The position numbers and the translations under genes are program-made. From Todiramphus chloris collaris (taxonomy: Eukaryota > Chordata > Aves > Coraciiformes > Alcedinidae): 64,000 nucleotides of DNA. Below are positions 22,541 to 34,300 of this stretch, piece after piece (positions within the stretch are counted from its first letter, which is position 1; every line of letters begins with the position of its first letter). The notes under the pieces are model-generated. The model was not told where the DNA came from and ran no database searches. It saw only the letters and a list, made by a program, of their open reading frames with translations. Location: assembly GCA_025345505.1 (NCBI GenBank), contig JANVCC010000063.1, forward strand, positions 9,170 through 73,169, written 5' to 3'.

Positions 22541-25215
22541 GTGACAACATTACAGCAGCCCTTGGATCACCTTGCAAGGAGTCGCATGTTGTTCGTTTCT
22601 GTGCCATGCCAAATGCATTCTCGGAGGTTGAGACAATAAGCCAAATGTATTAAAGTTGCTAAAACACTTTGGGGCTGGGGAATTCCATACTTCTCAAATC
22701 ACAGGGTTCAAATGACCTCAAATAGTCAGGCAGATGGGGTTGATTGGTTTGGGTTTTTTTTTAACTAAGTAACCCCATATAAAAAGTTCAAAGATCCCAT
22801 GGCACAGACCATTCCCAGGGTTTAGAGAAAAAGGCTTTTGCCCCAGGCAGCAAAACCACAGGGGCTTTTAATGTTTCTAAAAGGACATCCTTGACTGATG
22901 ACTGAGTCTTAACTAGAGAGGAGAAATCCTCAGAGGCCACCAGTACAGAAAAGTTGTTGTGAGGTTATTGGCAGGAGCACACAAACAGCCTGGAGCGACC
23001 TGACAGAGCAAGGTGTTCCAAGTGGTCCTTGGACATGACCCAGCCACTGCACCGCAAGGGTCCCTGCACACTGTAGGGCCTCGGGTACCCCAGGCTGGGC
23101 TCCATCCTGCACGCCTCACCCGTGTACACCAGGGCATCTTATGGGAGGGGGCTCACTCTCCAGAGACACATCCTGGAGACCTTGCCCCACCACACACATC
23201 TCCAGTTGGGACACAAGAGCTCAGCTTAGTCACCTAGCTATAAAACACGCTCTCCCAGAAACAGACCTCTCTTGGGAAGTTTTAGTGAAGGCAATTGGAA
23301 CATAAATACAGTTAGGAACCAATCTGGTTGCTAAGGGACATTCATGCAAAGCTTGACCAGGAAAAGCTATCGCAGGAGGAAAGCCCACAGCCTCTTTTCC
23401 CCCACCTCCTCCCATGCAGGCAGGGCACTGCCCCCAGGTCAGCTGCCCTCGTGCTCACACAGAGGGGAAGATGTTCCCAACCCTCTGCCCACAGAGGCTG
23501 CCCCCACAGACAGGAGGGGCCACCGGGACAGCATCCTCATAGACTGTGGGGGGATAATTCCAGACGAGAAGATCAGAGTTGTCCTGGGGCATATTTCCAG
23601 GGTCAGCCACAGCCCAGAGACCACCAGACAAGTCCAGCTCATCCCAAGAACCACGAGAGGGAAGATCAGCAAAGTGCATGGCCAGACACAGGTACATGTG
23701 CAGCAGAGCTCAGACACAGACCAAGGGCAAGCATCTGAACCTCACTGCAGCTTCTCAGCAGAGGTCAGGAGATACTTCTCACAGCTTATCTGTTTTCCCA
23801 GCAAGCTGACCTGAGGCTACTCAGCTAGAACTCATCTTGAACCCAGGCAGCCAAGCCCCTGGCATGGGGTGAGGGTATTGAAGAGGCTTTGGTGCACTCA
23901 GGCAGCTAGATCTGCATGTGAAAATAAAATTAGTACATCACTACCACACACAATTTCAAACTCACTCTGCAAAGCAGCAGCCCCAGTCTGACACCAAGCA
24001 CCTACACTGTCCTGCTACTCACAGCTCATAGCCAGGCAGGCAGTTTAGCCAGCAACATGCATCATGCAGCTTATAGAGCTCCTTCTGGCTTGTTTCCAGT
24101 TAAAAATGCTTCACACCTGCTGGGCTGTGAACTTCTCAACACTGCAGCGCCCCTGCCTGTGAGGCAGGCCCTGGTTTAGAGACCAGGATGAAACATGGGT
24201 ACTGAGCCGTCAGGACTGAAAACTCCAAAGAAGGCTGCATGGCTGCTCTGCCAGGTCATCCTGAGCACCATCCACCTGCATCCCGCGTGCCAGGACAGCT
24301 TCTGCCCACACCGAGCAGCTACATGGGCACCCATGGTCATCCAGTATTTCCAGGAGGACTCTGCTCTACCACATTGTTTGGGCAGTGCTGTACAAGGCAG
24401 AGGCCACTGAGGAACAGATCCATTAAAAAGAGCCCAGATGGACTCACAAAGATCCCTCCCCAATCTTTACAAGCCTCCTGCATTTCCCTGACACATCCAC
24501 AGGCAGGAATTAGCAGCTCTCTCTGGTAGTGGTGTGAAATGGTGTGAGAGCTGATGGCAGCAAGTGTCTGAACCTTAAACTCTCTGTTCCTCTGGATACC
24601 TGGACCTATGCCACCATCCAGAAGGAAAGCTGCTTGGACCGCTTAGGACTGAGACCGGAGTGGAGACCCCTGTGTCACCATGGTGGCCGTGAAGCGGTGC
24701 CATCTGCTGCTCCGTGAACGTGGGACTGTGGTGCTCTCAGCGCTCCAGCAGACTGAGTTTGAACACATACTGCCAAATTAGTTACAGAAATGTAATCACA
24801 GCTATACACCAGAGAGACTGCTAACGGATGGCGAGTGCAAGGAAGGGGAGAACTGGAGGTGTGCGGGAATGCAGCTAGACTGGGATGGCTCTTTAAAGCA
24901 GTTCAGTGGTAACTGCTGGGAGAACTCCCCAGCTGATGTTTTCACTAGTGCTGGGTTTAAGCTGTCTAAGGGAGAGGGGCAGTTAGAGATGTTCATCTTC
25001 AGCAACCACCACTTTCACATCCTTCATCCTTACCTGAGGAGAAGAAAGTATTTCATTATCTCTGTAATCAAGAAACATCTTCCTGCTGCTTTTAAAATGC
25101 AGAACAGGGCTACCCAGTACAATGCCTGGCTGTCCTCCACTGAGACTGCCAAGTTAACTGCTTCCATGTGGGAGGGAGTCTGTGCCAGTGCTCATACTCC
25201 TGTTATTTCTGGTAG
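22541..25215. other. Unique DNA with a 156-codon open frame
   Basis: A + strand frame at 23344-23814 (156 codons), overlapped by another at 23328-23738 and an antisense frame, lies in GC-rich sequence. None shows a motif I recognise. Multiple overlapping frames in GC-rich DNA are expected where stop codons are scarce. No LINE was recognised. Confidence 0.35.

Positions 25216-25246
<31 letters not shown>
25216..25246. repeat. (AAAT)7 microsatellite
   Basis: Seven perfect AAAT units plus a partial unit. There is no LINE body immediately upstream to explain it as a poly-A tail. Confidence 0.95.
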
Positions 25247-28200
25247 CTCTCTTAATTCCTCCAGACAGGCAACAGCTTCACAGACCTGTCAGGGTGTCAC
25301 TCTCAGCAGAGGCTTCCAAAAGGGACAATGTCAAGTGGCTGTTTACAGCCCTTGATAGATTTTTGAGGCCAGGCAACCCTATTTAGGCATGCAGTCTGGG
25401 CTCCCAGGCCAGAGACAGGGATGTTCCTCATGGAAATCCTTTATCTTTTCTACAGCCTTGAGCTTAAATTATGATATATTAGTGGCATGCCCTGCTAGAA
25501 CAAGTCTGTGCAGGGAGGAAGTTTACAGTGAGTAGCGGAGCCTACACAGGCCATGCAGCATCCCATGCAACCACTGTGGGTATCTCCACCCCTTTGCTGC
25601 CACTGCACCCTGACAGTAGGAGCTCGTGGAGGGGTATGTGTATGTTGGTGCACTACATGACATCCATTCAAGAGGTGCTTGACCTCAGCAAAGGAGTCAT
25701 AAATAGCCTAACTGCATGTCTGGGTTCTCCTTGCACAATCCTCTGTTTGTAGACTTTGCACCTTCACATCAGTTTGTGATACTTTTGGGGAGCGGTGAAA
25801 AGCAGGGAGGGAAGCAGACAAGGAGGATCTGTTGACCCGAAGCTCCAGGTTATTAGGAAGGGAGACAGTGTTTAACACAATGAAAAGCGTGGGGGATGCT
25901 GCGTGCAGTGGGATCCTTCCCACGCGCACGCACACACAGACTCAGATGTTTTATAGGGCAGCGGAATCAGCATTCACTTTACAACTGACCTGGATTGCAA
26001 ATGCAATGAAGCCGAGGCCCCAGGCGCTGCTCGGAGGGTACCGTAACCAGCACTCAAGTCAGTCCCATGTCCGCTCCAGTGTGTGATCTGAATGGGGTCA
26101 GACATCAGGTTGGGGAGGTTTTCCGCAGTTGGCATTTTCCTTTAGAAAGCAGCTTCAGAAAAGAGAAAGGAAACGGGATCCAAAAAGTGACTCATGAGGA
26201 GGAATTAGTAACTCATTAGCTCTGGGGTTTAAGGGGAGAGTTTACTGGCCCTGTGGACCAGGGCAACACGCAGCTCATACTAATTGAGCCTCTTTCAAGT
26301 GACAAGGGAAACCACAAGAAAGAGAGAAAAAAACCCTTTCTGGATGCATTGACTCCCACCCAAGGGTGGGACCTGTACCTCTGGGAAAGCAGAAAGAGAT
26401 GTTGTGTCCCACTTCAGAGGCTTGGTGGCAGTTGTGATTGATTGAGACCTTCAGAGGAGGAATCACTCCCCATTTTCACAGTATCTCAAGCTCACATGTC
26501 CCATGGCAGAACATGCTCCACCCGTTTGCAGCAGGAATTTTAAAATAAACCCTTTCCATTTTAGACACAGTTCGTTGCTGATGTTATCACAGTACCACCA
26601 GCCCATGTTCTCCAGAATTTCTTATGGACTCTGAAGCATGAAATTCAAGTCACTGAGGCAGGTTGTTGTGGCTATTGCTCTGCTACTGGGGTTTCAACAG
26701 AACACGCTGCGTTCAGGGCCAGGCACAGATATCACCTGAGGCCAGTGTAGTGACAGCCCAGCTGGGCTTTTGGTAGAAGTGTTGGGATATCATAGGAGAT
26801 GCACCTTCTAAGATAACTGCAGGCCAGGCAAGGTACTCCAGAGCATCTCAGAATCAAAAGCTTTAGTGTGAGGAGTTGAGCCCCAGATACCATGAACAAA
26901 TCGCACCCAAAGGTCTATTCATAATATTGACAAGGGGTGCGTATCAGCTGCAGACTCCAGACCCTTCCACTCAGCAAATACACAACTGAGTTGTGGCCCA
27001 AGACAGTGCAGAGGAAGACATGTCTGTCTAGTGTCTGGCACTGTGTGAGCAATGCTGCATCCTTCCAGCATCTCATCCAGAAGGTCTCTGGGAATCCCTG
27101 TCCATACTTACCTTGGAGATGTCTTAGATATGTTATTTCAAATGGCTCTAACTGCTTTAGCTAATGAAAGTCAGGCCCTGAATCCTCACCCCTCACTAGT
27201 TAACAAAAATCAAGTCAGGCCAAACCAGACATTGCGTTTGTTGGGCTGAATCATTCTCCAGACTCCAGGAGCTGCACTGCCGATGATTGAACACCCGCTG
27301 ACTGCAGTAGGGTGTTCAGACACCAGGACACACATAGACAACCTCAGCTGGGTCAGTGATTACGGTGAGTAATTATATATATTTCCTCATTTGAAAACTG
27401 AACGTCTCTGCAAGAGCTCCCAGTTCTGAAGGAAACTTAAATCATCTACATTCATGTTGTCTACTCTCAGCAAGATCAACTTCCTCCGATGCAAAATGCA
27501 GGAGCCTTCACCTCTGCACATATCTGCTGTGTTTTTCACAAGCAGTCAGAAGAATAAAATGGGAATGAGTCATGAAGAAGCTTCTTCCTGTAACAGAAAC
27601 ATATGAGTGGAGAGATGCACTTTATCCAGCCTAGTTACTGGCATGGCAAATGTAAAAAAAGATAGTCCAAAACAGTCAACCACGCAAGCCAGTGCCAAAG
27701 GTATTTATGACCTTTCCCCAGACAAAGGTGCATGGAGGAACATCTGCAGCATCCTCTGCTGGCTCAGCAGTAAGTTGCCTCATGCTATGAAGCTCTCCTG
27801 ACCACAAAGCTGGTCATTATTTCTTTCTGCAGAGATAGCCTCTATGGTTGCTGAAAACAGCTCTCAGCTGTTCGGGCTCTGCTTCCTGACACCTTTATCA
27901 GGCTTTCAATACATTCAGTCCTTCCAAGGGTCTGAGTGTCTCACCTGTATTCCCAATCCTCAGTTACATCCATGCAGAAATTGTGTCTTGTTTGGAATGT
28001 AACACATAATAGCTGCCTGTAGGTATTCACCTTTTGCATGTAAAATGCAAATGAAATCACACCAGATTACATAAAATAGTAAAACCCTATAAGAAAGATA
28101 CATCTTCATCTTAAATCCAATCTAATTCTGTACTGAATGATGATCTGCTTTAGTTTCGCAAGTCGCGGTGACTCAGATCAGCCAGATCTAGACGGGTAGC

Positions 28201-30111
28201 TGAGACAGGTCTGTGTTGTGGCACTGTGGGGGCTGCCTTTCCCAGTCCCTGGTTCACCTGCATTTTAGTGTATCAAAGATTTTTCATCCTTTTATACAGA
28301 GCTGTTTGCTTTGCTGGCTGGAGTCAATAGGAGTAGGGATGGAGTTTGAATTGCTGCGCTTTTACTCAACCTCAGTGTCTCTGAGCCCAGAGGGAGAATT
28401 CTCACAGGCTGGTATCAGCAACATCTCTTTCGGTTTTAGTTCTCCAGTCTGGCTAAAGTTGGACATCAGCCTTCAGTCCCAAACAGAAAAAGGAAGAGAG
28501 TTCCACCACCGAGTTATTTTAGCAAGTTTTACTAGGTTTTTATCTATCCAGTGGTTTCTTTATTGCACACACATTTCTAAAGCGTTCCCTTGTAATGTTT
28601 TTATAGCCAGCCCAAAGCACCCTGATGTGTTTGTAATGAGACCCATATATGTATAACTTAGGATATGTTTAATCTCTCTGCCTCTGTAATGAAAGAATTA
28701 CTGTCTTGGTTGGTTTGGAGCTTTTTGTAAAGTATCATCATTTTTGGTTTTTCCAGGCTGACCCAAGAATCCTAAGTGGTTGTGTCAGGCTACTGGGATA
28801 GGGAGTAATTGATGTACCAAAGATGATGAACTTTGCTGGGCTGAGACTTCATCTTGCTGTTATTCCTCTTTTCGTTTTTTGCTTCTTTCTTTTTTTTTTT
28901 TTTATTGAAGTCCTATCTGCATGTGGTTTGTTTGCATCCAGTCTGAGATAGATGGTGCACCGATTTAATGGTACTGTGTTTTCCCACTAGTTCCATTTGT
29001 AGCCATTTAGTGTTTGGCTCTGAGTAGTAGATTGGGTTAAAGGCTATTTAACAGTCTATGATGCAGACAAGCATTCTGCCCAATTCTTATTCTTTTACAT
29101 ATCTGCTAATAAATATCTCCAGGGTAGAGGTCAAGCCCATGGTTCATTTCTTGGAGAATAAGCCAATTTGGTACTCCTGGATTATGCTGTCCCTGCTGAG
29201 ATACTCTGAGATCCTGTTGCTGACATGTGGAGCAAGTGCGTGTCCTGCACAAGGGTAAAAACATCATCATGGCAGTGTTAATGCTGTGAAAATTCAGGCA
29301 AACCTGCTGTTCTGCTGAAGCAGAAACATTTTACAGAGACACTGAGAATGGGATGACCATCAGTGAAGAAGGGTGATTCTTCCCTACACTGGTCATTGCG
29401 TGCAGGGAAAGCCCGGGCTCACGTTCCACCCTGCCAGATCTGAGATGAAAATTTCTGATTGGTCTCTTGCACAGGTTGCAAGTCCCAGACTAAACAGAGA
29501 TGTCAGGAGCTATTTTGTAAGTGTCCTGGTAACTGCACAGAGAGGCCAGGAGGCAGCTCCATTCAAATGAATTTGGAGATATCTGCATCTCCAGCAAGTC
29601 AACCTGCATCAGCTGGTCTGTAACTTTAAGGGCTTTCAGTGGCTACCCTTGAAAAGCACCTAGGAAAATTAATTCCACATAGGCCTAGGGGCATCACCTA
29701 TACATGAGCTGTGCTTGTTCCCCCAGGCAGTGCAGCAATGGACAACAAAAAGTGAAAGTATGAAAACCTGCATCCTTCCCTGTGAGGTTAGTACCTTTGC
29801 TGTGAAAATAAATCAACTAATGGGCTCTTGTCTCTCTGTTACTCATCTATGCAGGCACAATCCGGCATCATCTGCTGTTTCACCACAGCAGAAGCACACC
29901 AGAAGTCAACTGCTCATAAGCCATGCAGAACTCCCCATCTCCAAGCTAACAGCAGGGCTCAGGTCTGCAGGCAACACACCCAGCTCAACACCACACCCAG
30001 CTGCACAGTACTTGAGCCACACACATCTTTGTTCATCCTCCACATGGCTCATGAAAAACTGGACCTACAAATACCACAAAGCACACAATGTGTGTGGAGA
30101 AAGTCAAATGT
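25247..30111. other. 4.9 kb of unique DNA, no gene recognised
   Basis: Features seen are a small CA/CG alternating tract near 25921-25940, an AP-1 consensus TGACTCA at 26188-26194 and an AT-rich region from about 28000 to 29200 with a T-run near 28890-28903. Open frames at 28213-28656 (+, 147 codons) and 29715-30149 (+, 144 codons) show nothing recognisable. Confidence 0.4.
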
Positions 30112-31376
30112 GGCAGCAGGGATTTACTAAATCAACATGGATTTACTGAAGGGAGATCTTGTTTGACTAATCTGATAGATTTCTACGATGGTGTGGCTGG
30201 CTGGGTGGCTGCAGGAGAGCAGTGGATGGTGTCGACCTTGACTTCAACAAGGCTTTTGACACCGTCTCCCATGACATCCTCATGGGTAAGATCAGGAAGT
30301 ATGGATTAGAGGAAGGGACAGAGAGATGAGTTGAGAACTGGCTAAAAGCAGAGCTCAGAGGGTCGTGATCAGCAGCACAGAGTCCAGGTGGCAACTGGTG
30401 GCCAGTGGTGCTCCCCAGGGGCCAGTACCTGGTCCAGTCCTGCTCGGAATATGCATCAGTGACCTGGATGAGGGCACACAGTGGACCCTCAGACAGTTTG
30501 ATCCCAAACTGGGAGGAGTGGCTGATGCACCAGAAGGCTGCGCTGCCATCCAGCGAGAACTGGGCAGACTGGAGAGCTGGGCAAAGGGGAACCAACTGAA
30601 GTCCAAGAGGGATGAGTGTAGAGTCCCACACCTGGGGAGAACAACCCCCTGCACCAGTACAGGGCAGGGGTGACCTGCTGGGGAGCAGCTCCACAGAGAA
30701 GCACCTGGGAGTGCTGGGGGACAGAAAGTTCTCCATGGACAGCGATGGGCCCTAGTGGCCAAGGTGGCCAGTGATCTCCTGGGAGACAGTCAGAAGAGTG
30801 TGGCCAGCAGGTCAAGGGAGATTATCCTCCCCGTCTACTCTGCCCTGGTGAGAGCACAGCTGGAGCACTGTCTCCAGTGCTGGGCTCCCCAGTTCCAGAG
30901 GGACAGGGGAACACTGGAGAGAGGCCAGCGCAGGCTCCGAGGATGCTGAAGGGACTGGAACAGCTCTGGGATGAGGAAAGGCTGAGAGCCCTGGGGCTGC
31001 TCAGCCTGGAGAAGAGAAGCCTGAGAGGGGAGCTGATGGATGGTTCCAAATCTCTGCAGGGTGGGGGGCAAGGAGAAGGGGCCAGGCTCCTGGCACTGGT
31101 GCCCTGAGAGAGGACGAGGGGCAATGGGCACAAACTGGAACCCAGGGAGTTCCACCTCAACATGAGGTGACACTTCTTTGGTGTGAGGGTGACAGAGCCT
31201 GGAAGAGGCTGCCCAGAGAGGTTGTGGAGTCTCCTTCTCTAGAGACTTTCAAGACCTGCCTGGATCTGTTCCTGTGTGGGCTGCCCTGGGTGACCCTGCT
31301 CTGGCAGGGGGGTTGGACTCGATGATCTCCAGGAGTCTCTCCCAATCCCCACCGTTCTATGAATCTGGGATTCTAA
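30112..31376 (+). mobile_element. CR1 LINE, 1.26 kb, reverse transcriptase to 3' end, inactive
   Basis: This copy starts inside the reverse transcriptase, with a degenerate 'NQHGFTEG'-type motif. Motif A follows as 'DLDFNKAFDTVSHDIL' with both aspartates present (codons 30240-30242 and 30258-30260). The catalytic FADD box should lie at about 30497-30515, but the DNA there is six bases shorter than in related copies and reads Phe-Asp-Pro-Lys-Leu-Gly, so the paired aspartates are gone. 'CAAIQRELGRLESWAKGN' and the C-terminal 'YSALVRAQLEHC' region follow in different frames, separated by stops and shifts. The 3' end shows 'gaggttgtggagtctccttc', 'gaccctgctctggcaggggg' and one decayed octamer. 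The long minus-strand frames at 30167-30815 are its antisense shadow. The copy cannot move itself. Confidence 0.93.
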
Positions 31377-34300
31377 GTGGTACAGCGACAGGCGGCACCG
31401 CTCTGAAAGCCCTGGCACCAGCAGTACGGAGACTGATGTACAGAGTCCAGCAAAGCACCCTGGCATCCAAGCCATGGGCAAAGGCACTCTGCACACCCAG
31501 GACATGGCACGTATGCGCCATACACTCCACGCATGGAGTCAGGACTGTGAAACCAGCTACCACTATTCCCAGGAGTCTTTAGTTCAAAGGCACCGTAAAG
31601 GAAGAGCTCTCCACTGCATCTCTTTGGACTAAGTGCCTTTGAAGCAATTTTACTCTATGTTCCCTCTTGACTACTGTCAGGTTATTCACTTTCTCTGTCA
31701 AAACCGGTTTATTCACTGGGAATCTCAGCAGGGTTCTTCACTTGTTAATACTGCTGATCAAATTTCATAGTCTCTAACGTAAATATTCAAAGAGACTTTC
31801 CCTCTCCCCACCATTTAAATAGCACAGACTTGTGCATTAACATACATCCTGTGCAGGAACAAATTGGATGGGAGCTGCTTGCCCAGGGCACACGCAGCTG
31901 AGGGCAGACGTGATACCCAACACACAGCCCCGAGCACACTTGCAAGACCCCCAGACAGCCCTGCCTGGCACTGCTGGGCTTCCCAACCCCATGGGCACTG
32001 ATGACCTGCCTGCATAGCTGTCTCTTCCACCCCCTACTATTGCTGCCTATCAGGAAGCCTCGTGTCCAGCCCCAGGACATCCTGGCTGAAGTCCAGGCCT
32101 CGCAAACCTGTGCAAGGAGGAAGCATGGAAGGAAGAAGGTGAGAAAACCCTCATGTACATGTGGCATTTCATTACAAATAGCAAATGTCCGTGCTTCAAA
32201 TGATGACTGCAGGGCAGGTGGGGGCACCATGAATCAGGGCTTGGCACAACTTCAGCCATTAGCATCTATTTCCTTTGCTGGCTCCAGACTCAGTCATGGT
32301 AGGGGTGGCCTGAGGAAGGATCACAGAATCGTTTTGAATTGCACCCTCTGGCCCAGTGATATGTTCTATGGCCAAGCTGGTGATTGCAGACTGGGTCTCC
32401 TCCCCACCATCACCATATGCTTATCTTTCTCCATTTATTCTTTCATTCGTCTCATTCCTGTAGTGCAAGGCTCTGGTGTGTCTACCCTGCCCTGAAGACC
32501 TCACACCAGCGGTGGGAGAAGCCAGGAGCCAGACTGCAGGGGCGGGAGCCCTGTCCCAGCACTCACATTGCAGGATTCATTTCTTTGCAGGCTACAGCAA
32601 TAATTCCTCCGCTGTTTATAGGAGTAAGCTCACAGTCCTTGAAGAGCTTTACCTCTTCTGTTAATAGGAGTTGCTTAAGGAGAGCACTTCTAAAAAGGGG
32701 CATAAATCTTTGATGAGGATTCACGAACACACCAAGTGATGCACAGACAGCTAAGAGTTAAATGGGCAGTGACGCTGCTGGGAGATTATTTTCTCAGACC
32801 ACTCCTAATTTGTTCTTCAAAGTGCTGGGACAACAGAGCCCGGAAAGCAAGAGGGGTACTGAAGTGAGAAAGAGCCTGCACCTCTTCTTGTTCCTTTACA
32901 GCATCTCATGATTAGTATTAGTTTATTATCTCCTGATCCTGCACTGTATTTTCTCTCCTCTCCTTCACCATTGAGTCTTTCTGCCCGTTTCTGGAAAGAA
33001 GGAATGACATTCTTATCCCTGGCACATGAAAGACTGTAAAACCTGGTAAGTATTGATCACAGCTTCAACATCATCAGCCAAATACTGACACTGCTTAACA
33101 AAGGGGATCGCAGGCACAGCATGTCACTCCTGCTGCTGAGCACAGCCACAGGGAAGTACGGCGAGATGGAGAAAAGCTGTTATTGATTCAGCTCCACGTT
33201 GCAAAGCCCTTCCCCTTCCTGCATTAAAGGCTAATTTTAGTCTGGCATGATTTGATAATGTGGTAATGTTCATCATGCAAACTCATTTCCCATCCAAGGT
33301 GGACAGCCATGGGGAGCAAGGCTCCAGTGGAGCAGAGCAGCACTGGGTGCTGGACAGCAGCAGGGTCAGCACACCTGGATGCCACCACAGCTTCTCCTTG
33401 TGCCTTGCTGCTTCTCTGCTAATGTCTCTCCCTCTCCCATCCTGCCCCCAGATGCTCTGGCTTTGTTCCTGCCACAAGCAGGAGGTCTCAACATCGGTGA
33501 TGACGCCTCCAGAAGTGACAGACCCTCTCCAGCACTGGGATGCTCTGCACGTTTGCAGCCTTCAGCTTTGCACAGCAGCTAGAGCATGAGGTCAGTTATG
33601 GACCCAAGGCTTGTCCTGAGACCAGGTTGGGAGTTGAATCCAGAACAGTCTGTCATCACAGAGCTGATTCCAGTGAATATGTGTCTAGCTGTAACAGCAC
33701 ATGCAGGAGTCAGGATACAAGCCAAGAATCTACCCTGGACAGCTGTGGAAAAGCCAATCAGTACCTGAGACATTACTCAGTAAGAGGATGGAGCAGCAGA
33801 AGGAGCTCATCCCAGGGAGAATGCTCTTCCTTATCCCAAAAGAGATTTCACCAGTAAGAAACACTGCTCAGAGCTGTGCTGAAAGTCCGCAGTGTGGGAA
33901 GCACAGACCAGGCCAGCCACAATGTCCCGGCCCCTCACAGGAGCCATGGATATCTGTTTGTCTCTATCAAGAGTGGAATAGGTAACGTTCGGTCCCTCCT
34001 TCCTGCTGCCTCACGACAAGCACTGCAGAGCAAATGGCTGCGAGAGATGTTGGGCCAAGAGGAGCTGCACAGAGCAGCAGATTATCCTTGGCCTCTCTCT
34101 GGACATGCAGAAAAGATGTGATGTTTTATCACTGCAGGAAAAATCACAGCCCATTCCATAGGCTCCTGGGAACAGGAGGAGAGGGTGATGCTCCCATCCC
34201 ACCCCGTCATCACACCTTGGGGCTAGAAGAGCTGCAGTCACCCTAGACTGTGTGGCTTTGCCTGGTGCTGCAGCTTTGGTGCCAACTGAGTCACATTCTC

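Noticed and set aside
23344..23814. 156-codon frame that might be a host exon
   Set aside because: No recognisable motif, no convincing splice context, and overlapping frames on both strands in stop-poor DNA.
28213..28656. 147-codon frame, possibly a gene fragment
   Set aside because: Hydrophobic and AT-derived, no family recognised, no repeat or splice evidence.
30167..30815. Minus-strand open frames of 189, 135 and 108 codons
   Set aside because: They are the antisense of the CR1 reverse-transcriptase region at 30112-31376 and have no independent motif.
32318..32345. 'ggatcacagaatcgttttga' as a CR1 tail
   Set aside because: No UTR block beside it and too few matching bases.
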